The translations under genes were made by a program, and so were the position numbers. A stretch of DNA of 64,000 nucleotides from JAWWPG01 sp033850885 (lineage in GTDB: Bacteria > Actinomycetota > Actinomycetes > Propionibacteriales > Nocardioidaceae): assembly GCA_033850885.1 (NCBI GenBank), contig JAWWPG010000064.1, positions 133,363 through 197,362 on the forward strand, read 5' to 3'. The notes beneath the pieces were generated by a model. The model searched no databases and was not told where the DNA came from. It saw nothing but the letters and a program-made list of their open reading frames with translations. Positions 8,180-16,817 of the stretch are shown in pieces. The first letter of the stretch is position 1; each line of letters opens with the position of its first letter.

Positions 8180-9222
8180 GCCTGGCGGCCCATTTCGCCG
8201 TACGGCGGCCGGAGCACACGACCGCTGTCGAGCTCGACGCGGTCGACGGCGAGGTGATCGGCATGATCGGCCCCAACGGCGCCGGCAAGTCCACCACGCT
8301 GCGCGCGATCGCCGGCCTGCTCGCGATCACGAGCGGCACGATCACGATCGGGGACACGCTGGTTGCCGACGAGGAGCGACACCTCCCCGCCCATCGCCGA
8401 GGGGTCGGGTTCGTCTTCCAGAACCATCTCCTGTTCCCCCATCTCAGCGTCGAGGACAACGTTGCGTTCGGTCCGCGGGCAAAGGGACAGCGACGCTCCG
8501 CGGCCGGTCGGCAGGCCCGCGAGTGGATCGACCGTCTCGACCTGCTGGACCTCGCGCGCCGCAAACCGGGTCAGCTGTCCGGGGGTCAGGCCCAGCGGGT
8601 CGCCATCGCGCGCGCCCTGGCGAGCGATCCGAAGATCCTGCTGCTCGACGAGCCGACGGCGGCCCTCGACGCGTCCGCCGCGATGGGTCTACGGACGCTG
8701 TTGCGCGAACACCTCAGCGCGTTCCCGGGCGTCAGCATCGTGGTCACGCACACGGCCCTCGACGCGATGGTCATCGCCGACCGGCTCGTGGTACTCGACA
8801 ACGGGCGGATCGTCCAGACGGGTACGCCGACCGAGATCGCCGCCCGACCGCGCACCGAGCACGTCGCGGCCCTGGTCGGCCTGAACCTCGTCCGGGGCGC
8901 CGCGGAAAACGGCGTGGTCACACTCCCCGGCGGAGGCGCGGTGGTCGCGGCTGACCAGGTGACGGGGCCGGTCTTCGCCTCGTTCCCGCCCAACGCCGTC
9001 AGCCTTTTCAGCGCTGAGCCCGCGGGAAGTCCGCGCAACGTGTGGTCCGGCACGATCGACTCGCTGGCACCGCACGGCGACGCGGTTCGCGTACAGGTCG
9101 ACTCGTTCGTCCCCCTCATCGCGGACATCACCGCGGGCGCCCTGGCTGCCCTGCAGCTCAGGGTCGGCGACCCGGTCTGGCTCTCGCTCAAGGCGACGGA
9201 GGTATCCGTTTATCCCGCGTAG
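8176..9222 (+). CDS. modC: Molybdate ABC transporter ATP-binding protein
   Basis: 348 aa, GTG start overlapping modB. Walker A is GPNGAGKSTT, the signature LSGGQAQR, and Walker B ILLLDEPTA followed by the switch histidine in VTHTALD. The C-terminal part (about 280-345) fits a Mop/TOBE domain, as in ModC proteins where molybdate binding inhibits the pump. The N-terminus is short. It is the last gene of the four-gene mod operon; glpX begins 49 bases later. Confidence 0.93.
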   Translation: MSLAAHFAVRRPEHTTAVELDAVDGEVIGMIGPNGAGKSTTLRAIAGLLAITSGTITIGDTLVADEERHLPAHRRGVGFVFQNHLLFPHLSVEDNVAFGPRAKGQRRSAAGRQAREWIDRLDLLDLARRKPGQLSGGQAQRVAIARALASDPKILLLDEPTAALDASAAMGLRTLLREHLSAFPGVSIVVTHTALDAMVIADRLVVLDNGRIVQTGTPTEIAARPRTEHVAALVGLNLVRGAAENGVVTLPGGGAVVAADQVTGPVFASFPPNAVSLFSAEPAGSPRNVWSGTIDSLAPHGDAVRVQVDSFVPLIADITAGALAALQLRVGDPVWLSLKATEVSVYPA

Positions 9223-9270
9223 CGGAGATTTCGTTACCATCAGCCCAACGCCGACGACGAGGAGCCGACA

Positions 9271-10305
9271 GTGACGAACGACGAGCAGGACGCCGACGTC
9301 GGGGTACTCGCCACGCCCCGGGACGCGCCCGACCGAAACCTCGCGATGGAGCTGGTCCGGGTCACTGAAGCCGCGGCGATGGCGGCCGGGCGCTGGGTCG
9401 GGCGCGGCGACAAGAATGGCGCCGACGGCGTCGCCGTCAACGCCATGCGTGCGCTTATCGGCACGGTCGGCATGGACGGCATCGTGGTCATTGGCGAGGG
9501 GGAGAAGGACTCCGCGCCGATGCTTTACAACGGTGAGCGGGTCGGTGATGGTACCGGTCCCGCGTGCGACGTGGCCGTCGACCCCATCGACGGCACGACT
9601 CTCGCCGCCAAGGGCATGAGCAACGCCGTCTCCGTGATGGCGGTGGCACCCCGTGGAGCGATGTACGACCCATCCGCCGTCTTCTACATGGAGAAGCTCG
9701 CGACCGGTCCCGAGGCGGCCGACGTGGTGGACATCCGGCTCCCGGTGGCGGAGAACATCCGTCGTACGGCGAAGGCGAAGGGCGGCGCGAACGAGGACAT
9801 CACCGTCGTCGTCCTGGACCGACCCCGCCACCACGACCTCGTCGAGCAGATCCGCGGGACCGGGGCCCGGATCAAGTTCATCACCGACGGTGACGTGGCC
9901 GGCGCGATCATGGCGGCGCGTTCCGACACCGGCATCGACCTGTTGATGGGCACCGGCGGGACACCGGAGGGCATCATCGCCGCCTGCGCGATGAAGGCGA
10001 TCGGGGGGGTGATCCAGGGGCGGCTCGCACCCCGCGACGACGACGAGCGGCAGCGCGCGGTCGATGCCGGCCACGACCTCACCCGGGTGCTCAGCACGGA
10101 CGACCTCGTGTCCGGCGACGACTGCTTCTTCGTGGCCACCGGGATCACCGACGGCGAGCTGCTACGTGGGATCCGCTACGCCCATGGCGGCGCGATCACG
10201 CATTCCCTCGTCATGCGGTCGCGAAGCGGGACCATCAGGTCGATCATCAGCGAGCACCACCTGAAGAAGCTCGCCCAGTTCGCGAGCATCAACTTCAGCG
10301 AGTAA
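9271..10305 (+). CDS. glpX: Class II fructose-1,6-bisphosphatase
   Basis: 344 aa, GTG start preceded by GGAG at a suitable distance. The metal and phosphate site motifs VIGEGEKDSAPMLYNGE and DPIDGTTLAAKG identify the GlpX family, and GTGGTPEGIIAACA is also conserved. It hydrolyses fructose-1,6-bisphosphate to fructose-6-phosphate in gluconeogenesis, the usual FBPase of actinobacteria. It may be read from its own promoter or from the mod operon 49 bases upstream. Confidence 0.95.
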   Translation: MTNDEQDADVGVLATPRDAPDRNLAMELVRVTEAAAMAAGRWVGRGDKNGADGVAVNAMRALIGTVGMDGIVVIGEGEKDSAPMLYNGERVGDGTGPACDVAVDPIDGTTLAAKGMSNAVSVMAVAPRGAMYDPSAVFYMEKLATGPEAADVVDIRLPVAENIRRTAKAKGGANEDITVVVLDRPRHHDLVEQIRGTGARIKFITDGDVAGAIMAARSDTGIDLLMGTGGTPEGIIAACAMKAIGGVIQGRLAPRDDDERQRAVDAGHDLTRVLSTDDLVSGDDCFFVATGITDGELLRGIRYAHGGAITHSLVMRSRSGTIRSIISEHHLKKLAQFASINFSE

Positions 10306-10307
10306 CC

Positions 10308-10319
10308 CTCCCGCGGGAG
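10308..10319 (+). terminator. Possible weak terminator hairpin after glpX
   Basis: CTCCCGCGGGAG is a 12-base perfect palindrome three bases after the glpX stop, flanked by CC and GGGG that could extend the stem. It has almost no loop and no T-run, so it may act only weakly or be incidental. Confidence 0.3.
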
Positions 10320-10354
10320 AGGGGGGTGCAGCCCGTGGGTGGCTGACCCTCCGA

Positions 10355-10382
10355 TTGTTAGTTGGCGTCAAGCAACTATCAT
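10355..10382 (+). promoter_or_regulatory. Promoter with MarR-type operator for the efflux operon
   Basis: TTGTTA (10355-10360) and TATCAT (10377-10382) form a -35/-10 pair with a 16-base spacer. Between and partly overlapping them is the inverted repeat TAGTTG-8-CAACTA (10359-10378), the form of site bound by MarR-family dimers. Binding there would block RNA polymerase. The operon contains its own MarR gene, so autoregulation is the simple reading. AAGGAG at 10393-10398 then sets the start at 10404. Confidence 0.65.
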
Positions 10383-10403
10383 GGCCTGCAGACAAGGAGA
10401 CCG

Positions 10404-12167
10404 ATGACCCGACCCGGAACAGCCACGCCGCACCCCACCCGCGAGGGGCGACGGTTCAGCAAGGACCACCCGAACTACAAGTGGATCGTGCTGACGAACA
10501 CGACCATCGGCATGCTGCTGGCAACCGTGAACGCGTCCATCGTGCTGATCTCGCTGCCCGCGATCTTCCGCGGGATCCACCTCGACCCCCTCACACCGTC
10601 GAACGTCAGCTACCTGCTGTGGATGCTGATGGGCTACATGCTGGTGACCGCCGTCCTGGTGGTGTCGCTCGGCCGCCTCGGCGACATGTACGGGCGGGTC
10701 AAGATGTACAACGCGGGGTTCGCCGTCTTCGCGGCCGCCGCCGTCCTGCTCGCCTTCGAGCCGTTCGACGGTTCGGCAGGCGCCCTGTGGCTGATCGGAT
10801 GGCGCGTCGTGCAAGGAGTCGGCGGCGCCATGCTGATGGCCAACTCGACGGCGATCCTTACCGACGCGTTTCCTGCCGAGAAGCGCGGAATGGCACTCGG
10901 GATCAACCAGGTGTCGGCGCTGGCAGGCTCCTTCCTGGGCCTGGTGCTGGGCGGCGTGCTCGCCGAATGGCACTGGCGGGCGGTCTTCTGGGTGTCGGTG
11001 CCGATCGGAATCGCCGGAACGGTGTGGGCGTACCACTCCTTGCACGAGCTGGGACGACGGGTCTCGAGCCGGGTCGACTGGCTCGGCAACGTCACGTTCG
11101 GGCTCGGCCTTACCGTGCTGCTCGCCGGCATCACCTACGGCATCCAGCCGTACGGCAACGACAACACGGGCTGGAAGGACCCCTGGGTGGTGGCGGCCCT
11201 GGCCGGTGGCGTCGCGCTGCTCGTGCTCTTCGTGGTGGTGGAGGCCAAGGTCGAGGAACCGATGTTCCACCTCTCGCTGTTCCGGATCCAGGCCTTCTGG
11301 AGCGGCAACGCCGCGACCCTGCTCGCCTCGATCGCCCGCGGCGGCCTGCAGTTCATGCTGATCATCTGGTTGCAGGGGATCTGGCTGCCCCTCCACGGCT
11401 ACGACTTCGCGTCGACACCGCTGTGGGCCGGTATCTACATGCTGCCGCTGACCGTCGGCTTCCTCATCGCCGGTCCGTTGTCGGGCTTCCTGTCCGACAG
11501 GTACGGCGCCCGGCTATTCGCAACCGGCGGCATGATCCTCACCGCGCTCAGCTTCGTCGGCCTGGTGCTCCTTCCGATCAACTTCTCCTACTGGGCCTTC
11601 GCCCTGCTGATCGCGGTAAACGGGATCGGGTCCGGCCTGTTCTCGGCGCCCAACACGACGGCCATCATGAACGCTGTCCCGGCCGGCCAGCGCGGCGAGG
11701 CGTCCGGGATGCGGGCCACCTTCATGAACGCGGGCATGCTGCTGTCGATCGGGATCTTCTTCTCGCTGCTGATCCACGGCCTTTCACAACGGCTTCCCAC
11801 GGCCCTGTCCAGTGGTCTCACCCACCAGGGGGTTCCGGCCGGAGCAGCGCACCAGGCCGCCCAGCTGCCTCCGGTGGGCAGCGTCTTCGCCGCCTTCCTC
11901 GGCTACAACCCGATCAAGCAGCTGGTCGGGCCGGATGTGCTGTCGCGGCTGTCCCCCCAGCAGGTGACGACGCTCACCGGCAAGGAGTTCTTCCCCAACC
12001 TGATCTCAGGTGCCTTCTCGCACGGCTTGGCGATCGTCTTCATCGCGGCAGCGGTGATGTCGGTCATCGCCGCCGTGATCTCGGTCCTCGGCGGTGCGCG
12101 GTATGTTCACGACGAGTCCGCGACGCCGCTGCCCGAGCGGGTCGAGCCGGAGCGGGCCCCGGCGTGA
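10404..12167 (+). CDS. DHA2-type (EmrB/QacA-like) MFS efflux transporter
   Basis: 587 aa with about 14 hydrophobic segments. The start is fixed by AAGGAG five bases before the ATG. Family features include NASIVLISLPAI in TM1, LGRLGDMYGRVKMY (motif A) and WRVVQGVGGAMLMANS. A long extracytoplasmic stretch rich in Ala and Gln lies before the last membrane segment. The family exports drugs or other lipophilic compounds using the proton gradient. It heads an operon with the MarR gene (GTGA overlap), so a ligand-induced efflux role is likely; the substrate is unknown. Confidence 0.85.
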   Translation: MTRPGTATPHPTREGRRFSKDHPNYKWIVLTNTTIGMLLATVNASIVLISLPAIFRGIHLDPLTPSNVSYLLWMLMGYMLVTAVLVVSLGRLGDMYGRVKMYNAGFAVFAAAAVLLAFEPFDGSAGALWLIGWRVVQGVGGAMLMANSTAILTDAFPAEKRGMALGINQVSALAGSFLGLVLGGVLAEWHWRAVFWVSVPIGIAGTVWAYHSLHELGRRVSSRVDWLGNVTFGLGLTVLLAGITYGIQPYGNDNTGWKDPWVVAALAGGVALLVLFVVVEAKVEEPMFHLSLFRIQAFWSGNAATLLASIARGGLQFMLIIWLQGIWLPLHGYDFASTPLWAGIYMLPLTVGFLIAGPLSGFLSDRYGARLFATGGMILTALSFVGLVLLPINFSYWAFALLIAVNGIGSGLFSAPNTTAIMNAVPAGQRGEASGMRATFMNAGMLLSIGIFFSLLIHGLSQRLPTALSSGLTHQGVPAGAAHQAAQLPPVGSVFAAFLGYNPIKQLVGPDVLSRLSPQQVTTLTGKEFFPNLISGAFSHGLAIVFIAAAVMSVIAAVISVLGGARYVHDESATPLPERVEPERAPA

Positions 12168-12673
12168 GCATCCAGGTCAAGGACACTGCCACCCAGTCCG
12201 TGTCCGACGCGGCCAGACTGTCCCTGGCGCTCAGCCGGATCTCCCGCTGGATCCGACGGCAGCAGACCCTGCCGCTGGGCCACGGCGCGCTCTCCGCGCT
12301 GGCGACGATCTCGCGTGAGGGTCCGCTGCGGCTGGGCGACCTCGCGGCTCGCGAAGGACTCGCCGCGCCTTCACTATCTCGCATCATCGCGGTGCTGGTC
12401 GTCGAGGGGTACGTCGATCGGCGACCGGACCACGAGGACGGCAGGTCATGGCTCGTGAGCATCACGGCAACCGGTGATCAGCTGCTCGCACAGCTGCGCG
12501 CCTCCAGCGCCGGGGTGCTGATCGACCGGCTGGCGACGCTCGACCTCGACCAGCGCGCGGCGATCGTGGCGGCGTTGCCAGCGCTCGAAGCCTTGGCCGC
12601 CGATGCCTGGGAGGCACCGCACGACGTCGCATCCACCGCGACGTCCTCAGCCGCCGGCCGCGCCAGTCGGTAG
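12164..12673 (+). CDS. MarR-family transcriptional regulator
   Basis: 169 aa. The GTG at 12164 overlaps the transporter stop by four bases. A winged-helix core spans about 40-110: LGHGALSALATISREGPLRLGDLAAREG, then SLSRIIAVLVVEGYVDRRPDHEDGRS, the recognition helix and wing. Flanking helices would form the dimer interface. The likely target is the TAGTTG/CAACTA repeat in the operon promoter. The last 25 residues are disordered and Ala/Ser-rich. Confidence 0.88.
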   Translation: MSIQVKDTATQSVSDAARLSLALSRISRWIRRQQTLPLGHGALSALATISREGPLRLGDLAAREGLAAPSLSRIIAVLVVEGYVDRRPDHEDGRSWLVSITATGDQLLAQLRASSAGVLIDRLATLDLDQRAAIVAALPALEALAADAWEAPHDVASTATSSAAGRASR

Positions 12674-12678
12674 CGGTG

Positions 12679-13617
12679 ATGAGCAGCTCACAGCGGTCCG
12701 GCGGGGACCAGCCGACCCGCCCAGACTGCGAGCAGGTTGCCCGGCTCTCGAACGGCATCGAGATCTGCTACGACACGTTCGGATCGCGGAGCGACCCCGC
12801 ATTGCTGCTGATCATGGGCCTGTCCGGCCCGATGATCTGGTGGAGCCCGGAGTTCTGCCAACAGCTGGCCGACCGGGGCTTCCACGTCATCCGTTTCGAC
12901 AACCGCGACGTCGGCCGTTCCACCACGCTCCCGGGGAAGGCGGTTCGCAGAAGGCACACCGTCGGCGCCTACATCCGGGGCACCCGCGGCAGGCCGCCGT
13001 ACACGCTGAGCGACATGGCAGCCGATGCCGTCGGGTTGCTGGACCATCTCGGCATCTCACGCGCGCACATCGTCGGCGTCTCCATGGGCGGCATGATCGC
13101 GCAGACAATCGTCCTGGAGCATCCGGAGCGGGTCCGTTCGCTGGTGTCGATGATGTCGTCGACCGGCAGGCGTGCGGTCGGCTGGCAGGACCCCCGACTG
13201 TTCCCGCTCCTGCTGCGCAACCGAGGCGTCGACCGGGCAAGCTATGTTCGCCAGTCGCTCGCGGTCGCGCGGATGATCGGGTCCCCCGCGTACCCGACCG
13301 CGCGCGAGGAGGCGGAGCGGCTGGCCGGCGAGACCTTCGACCGCGGGGTCACCCGCGACGGCGTCGGCCGGCAGATCCAGGCGATCATGGCCCAGCCGGA
13401 CAGGTCCCGTTCCTTGCGCGACGTGACCGTCCCGACACTGGTCATCCACGGCCTCGCCGACAAGATGGTGCACGTCTCCGGGGGCCGCGCCACCGCCGAG
13501 GCGATCCCCGGCGCAGAGCTGATGCTGATCCCGGGAATGGGTCACGACCTGCCGATGGCGGTGTGGCCTGCGGTCCTCGACCGGATCGAGAGTACGGCGA
13601 GGCGGGCCTCTCCCTGA
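12679..13617 (+). CDS. Alpha/beta hydrolase
   Basis: 312 aa. The nucleophile elbow is GVSMGGM (Ser near 138), the acid is probably in VIHGLADKMV, and the histidine lies in PGMGHDLP. The oxyanion-side segment is LLIMGLSGPM. Such proteins hydrolyse esters, epoxides or C-C bonds, so the substrate cannot be named. Starting six bases after the MarR stop, it is third in the efflux operon and might act on the same xenobiotic. A GTG at 12676 is an alternative start. Confidence 0.82.
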   Translation: MSSSQRSGGDQPTRPDCEQVARLSNGIEICYDTFGSRSDPALLLIMGLSGPMIWWSPEFCQQLADRGFHVIRFDNRDVGRSTTLPGKAVRRRHTVGAYIRGTRGRPPYTLSDMAADAVGLLDHLGISRAHIVGVSMGGMIAQTIVLEHPERVRSLVSMMSSTGRRAVGWQDPRLFPLLLRNRGVDRASYVRQSLAVARMIGSPAYPTAREEAERLAGETFDRGVTRDGVGRQIQAIMAQPDRSRSLRDVTVPTLVIHGLADKMVHVSGGRATAEAIPGAELMLIPGMGHDLPMAVWPAVLDRIESTARRASP

Positions 13618-13619
13618 CC

Positions 13620-15143
13620 TCAGCCGCCGCGCCGGCTGGGCCGCGAGGTTCGGCGTGGGCGCGCGGTCGGGACGGCTGACCCCTGCTCCGCCGCGAGCAG
13701 GAGCAGCTCGTCCAGCGCCTCGCGGAGGTAGCCGATCAACCCGCCGACGTCGGGCACCAGCTCACGGCAGGCGATCAACCCGAAGTCGAGCTTCCCGTCG
13801 TACGAGAACAGCGTGATGTTGAGTGCTCCGGTGAGGTCGCTGATCGCGGACACCGGGTAGATGCCGTCGACGCGCGCACCGGCCACGTAGAGCGGGAGCT
13901 GTGGTCCTGGCACGTTCGACACGAACAGGTTGAACGGGAATGCTCCAACGGTCACCATCGCGAACAGCGCTTTCGCCGCCAGGCCGGCGAGAGCCGTCGG
14001 GATCACCGCGGCGACATCCTGCAGGATGCTTGCCGGCACCGCCTCGAACTGCTCCTTGGCCTCCCTCAGGGCGAGCTGCACGGCCGCCAGCCGGTCACCC
14101 GGGTCGCGGATCTGGGTGGCGAGCTCGACCAGCATGACGGAGATCTGGTTGCCGTCGGTCAGGGGTCCGTCCCCCCGCACCGATACCGGGACCGCCGCGA
14201 CGATCGGGATATCGGGCAGCCCGTCGTGTTCCAGCAACCAACGGCGCAGAACCGTTGCGCACAACGCCATCACGACGTCGTTCACGGTCATCCCGAAGGC
14301 GTTCTTGACGGCCTTGACCTCATCCAGAGGCAGCGACCCGAATGCGAACCGGCGGTGAGCCGTGATGTGCCCGTTGAGCGGCGTCGGGGGCGTGACGATC
14401 GTTCGGCGTCGCACAGTGCGACCCCGGGCGCCGGCCGTTGCCCACGATACGAGCGAGTCCCCCATTCGGCTCATCGTCTGGGCGCCCGGCAGTAGCGAGG
14501 CACCCGGTAGGTCGGCCAGGTGCGGGATCGCCGTGGGCAGGATCCGGGCGGCATCGAGCGGCTGGCGGAGCATCGACACGACCCCGCGCGTGAGCAGGTC
14601 AGCTGCGCCGGGCAACGGAGCAGGATCCCAGAAGTCCACGGGCGGGTCGACCACGCGCGGCTCGGCGGTGACATCCATGATGGTCGCCAGGATCTCGGCG
14701 CCCGAGACGCCGTCGATGGCCGCATGGTGGACCTTGCTGTAGATCGCCTGGCGTCCACCGGCGAGCCCGTGAATCAGGTAGATCTCCCAGAGCGGGCGGG
14801 TCCGGTCGAGCGGTCGGGCGTGGATGCGCGAGACCTGCTCCCCGAGCTGTACGTCGTCACCCGGCGAGGGCAGGGACAGTTCGCGAAGGTGGAACTCGAT
14901 GTCGAACTTGGGATCGTCAACCCAGTAAGGTCGGCCGAGTCCGAGCGGAACGATCACCAGCCGTTGGCGAAACGGCGCCACCAGGTGCAGGCGGGGCTCC
15001 AGAACGTCTCTCAGGCTCTCGATGGTCACGTCCTGCCGAGCGCCCCGGGCGGGGTCGAGCAGGATCAAGCTCCCCACATGACCGACGGTCGTCTCGTTCT
15101 CGATGTGGAGGAACTGGGTGTCGAGGGAGGACAGCTGCTGCAT
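13620..15143 (-). CDS. Wax ester synthase/diacylglycerol acyltransferase (WS/DGAT)
   Basis: 507 aa. The active-site motif HHAAIDG (HHxxxDG) lies near residue 135 after VHHA, and FNLFVSNVPGPQLPLYVAGA is the C-terminal family signature. These enzymes join acyl-CoA to diacylglycerol or fatty alcohols to form storage lipid. The ATG at 15143 (MQQLSSLD) is preferred because a GGGAG lies nine bases upstream; a GTG at 15161 is also possible. It converges on the alpha/beta hydrolase with a three-base gap and stands as a single gene. Confidence 0.92.
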   Translation of the reverse strand: MQQLSSLDTQFLHIENETTVGHVGSLILLDPARGARQDVTIESLRDVLEPRLHLVAPFRQRLVIVPLGLGRPYWVDDPKFDIEFHLRELSLPSPGDDVQLGEQVSRIHARPLDRTRPLWEIYLIHGLAGGRQAIYSKVHHAAIDGVSGAEILATIMDVTAEPRVVDPPVDFWDPAPLPGAADLLTRGVVSMLRQPLDAARILPTAIPHLADLPGASLLPGAQTMSRMGDSLVSWATAGARGRTVRRRTIVTPPTPLNGHITAHRRFAFGSLPLDEVKAVKNAFGMTVNDVVMALCATVLRRWLLEHDGLPDIPIVAAVPVSVRGDGPLTDGNQISVMLVELATQIRDPGDRLAAVQLALREAKEQFEAVPASILQDVAAVIPTALAGLAAKALFAMVTVGAFPFNLFVSNVPGPQLPLYVAGARVDGIYPVSAISDLTGALNITLFSYDGKLDFGLIACRELVPDVGGLIGYLREALDELLLLAAEQGSAVPTARPRRTSRPSRRGG

Positions 15144-15214
15144 CCCTCCAGTCTCCCGCACTCCCGGGCGGCCACCCGTGGACCAGCCGCCGGTACCCGC
15201 CGGACGGGATATGT

Positions 15215-15970
15215 CTAGTCGTCGTCAGTCGCGCCCCAGGCCAGGTGAAACACCTCGAACCGCGAGCCGAACGTGGTGCCAAGGGCCACCCCGGCCGGGC
15301 GCGCCGCGCCCTCCAGGAACTCGGCGGGGTCGAAGTTCTCCCACCCAAGTCCGTCGATGTAGCCCTGGTGGGCGCGCAGCGACTCCACTCCGGCGGCGAA
15401 GAAGTCCGTCGTATCCACGCCATGGGCCGCGAGCGGCGACCCGGCCGCCCAGACCTGGGTGACGCCGCCCCACGGTTCGAGCCCGTCAACGATCTGCTCG
15501 TTGAAGACCCAGCGGTTGCCGGCGTCCCTTGCTGCGTCCAGCGTCGCGCGCCCGGTGACGATGTGGTCGGACTGGTTGAGGGCCGCCCCGCCCCAGGAGG
15601 GCTGGAAGTTGTTCGTGATCACGATCTCCGGTCGGAAGCGCCGGATCGCCCCGGCGATGGCCTGTCGCAGCGGGACGCCGTACTCGAGCACTCCGTCGGG
15701 AAACCCGAGGAACTCGACCTCGGTCACGCCGACGATCTCGCAGGACCGCCTCTGCTCCTCCTGCCTGAGCACGCGGCACTCGTCGGGAGGGATCGAGTCG
15801 ATGCCCGCCTCCCCACTTGTGACGAGGCAGTAGGCGATGTGCTTGCCCTGGCTCGTCCAACGTGCGACGGCCGCTGAAGCACCGAACTCCATGTCGTCGG
15901 GATGGGCGATGACAGCCAAAGCCCGCTGCCAGGTCTCGCTGACGGGTCGAAGGGTGGGTCGGTCGGTCAT
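15215..15970 (-). CDS. PIG-L/LmbE-family deacetylase
   Basis: 251 aa from the ATG at 15970; an ATG at 15982 is an alternative. The zinc site motif AHPDDMEFGA near the start and the downstream histidine in NQSDHIVTG match the LmbE-like fold, which removes acetyl groups from N-acetylglucosamine-type substrates. The family includes MshB and Mca of mycothiol metabolism, but this copy lacks the Mca signature seen at 29-30 kb, so its substrate is open. It diverges from the spermidine-synthase-like gene with an 79-base gap. Confidence 0.82.
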   Translation of the reverse strand: MTDRPTLRPVSETWQRALAVIAHPDDMEFGASAAVARWTSQGKHIAYCLVTSGEAGIDSIPPDECRVLRQEEQRRSCEIVGVTEVEFLGFPDGVLEYGVPLRQAIAGAIRRFRPEIVITNNFQPSWGGAALNQSDHIVTGRATLDAARDAGNRWVFNEQIVDGLEPWGGVTQVWAAGSPLAAHGVDTTDFFAAGVESLRAHQGYIDGLGWENFDPAEFLEGAARPAGVALGTTFGSRFEVFHLAWGATDDD

Positions 15971-16049
15971 GATGTCCACCATGGTGCACGAGGCGTCCTG
16001 CGACAACCCCGGGAGCGCCGCTGGTGACCGGGGCCGGGCGCATCGCACA

Positions 16050-16817
16050 ATGGGAGTGCTCACCGCCACGTCGCCGAGGAGCTCCGTGTTCGACATCGGG
16101 AACGACACCACGATCGCCCGCGCGGAGTCGCCGCGTGGCGAGGTGGTTCTTCGTCGCCGTAGCCGCGACGGAGCCCTCGAGCTCCGCGTGAACGGCGTCT
16201 TCGTCATGGACAGCCGGGAGACCGGGTCCGAGCGCGCTCTCGCCTCGCTCGCCCTCGAGAGACTTGCCCAGGATCGGTCCACCGAGACGCGCGACCTGGT
16301 CTCGGTGCTCGTCGGCGGACTCGGTCTCGGTTACACGCTGGCCGAGTTCGCAGCAAGCCCGCTGGTGGGTGAGGTCGTCGTCGCCGAGATCGAAGCGGCG
16401 CTGGTCGACTGGCATCTCGGTGGGCTGATCACGCACACGGCCGACATCATTCGGTCCTCGCCCGTCCGTGTGGTCGTGGGCGACGTCCGCGACGTGCTGG
16501 CAACCCGGCTGGACGGGTCGCTGGACGCGATCGTCCTCGACGTCGACAACGGTCCGGGCTTCCTCGTGTACGGCGACAACGCACCCATCTACCGGCGGGA
16601 GTTCTTCAGCAGATGCCGACAAGCCCTTGCAGACAAGGGGGTCGTGGTCGTGTGGTCCGCAGCCCCCGCATCAGGGCTGCGGGACGCGCTCCATGACGTC
16701 TTTGGCAGCGTCTCGCACCATCCGATGGAGGTCACGCTGGGGCAGCGCGTCGACAGCTACCATGCATACGTCGCCCCCGGGACTGCGAGCCAGGAGCCAC
16801 CGTGCCCGAGCCGCTGA
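16050..16817 (+). CDS. Spermidine-synthase-like class I methyltransferase-fold protein
   Basis: 255 aa. It has the Rossmann SAM-binding fold: VSVLVGGLGLGYTL (motif I), VVVAEIEAALVDW, and DAIVLDVDNGPGFLV where spermidine synthases have the D-x-D-P catalytic loop. MDSRETGSERALASL resembles the substrate loop of that family. The aminopropyl-transfer catalytic Asp appears as DVDN, so polyamine synthesis is uncertain. Its end overlaps arfB by 16 bases, and fumC follows, forming a three-gene unit. Confidence 0.68.
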   Translation: MGVLTATSPRSSVFDIGNDTTIARAESPRGEVVLRRRSRDGALELRVNGVFVMDSRETGSERALASLALERLAQDRSTETRDLVSVLVGGLGLGYTLAEFAASPLVGEVVVAEIEAALVDWHLGGLITHTADIIRSSPVRVVVGDVRDVLATRLDGSLDAIVLDVDNGPGFLVYGDNAPIYRREFFSRCRQALADKGVVVVWSAAPASGLRDALHDVFGSVSHHPMEVTLGQRVDSYHAYVAPGTASQEPPCPSR

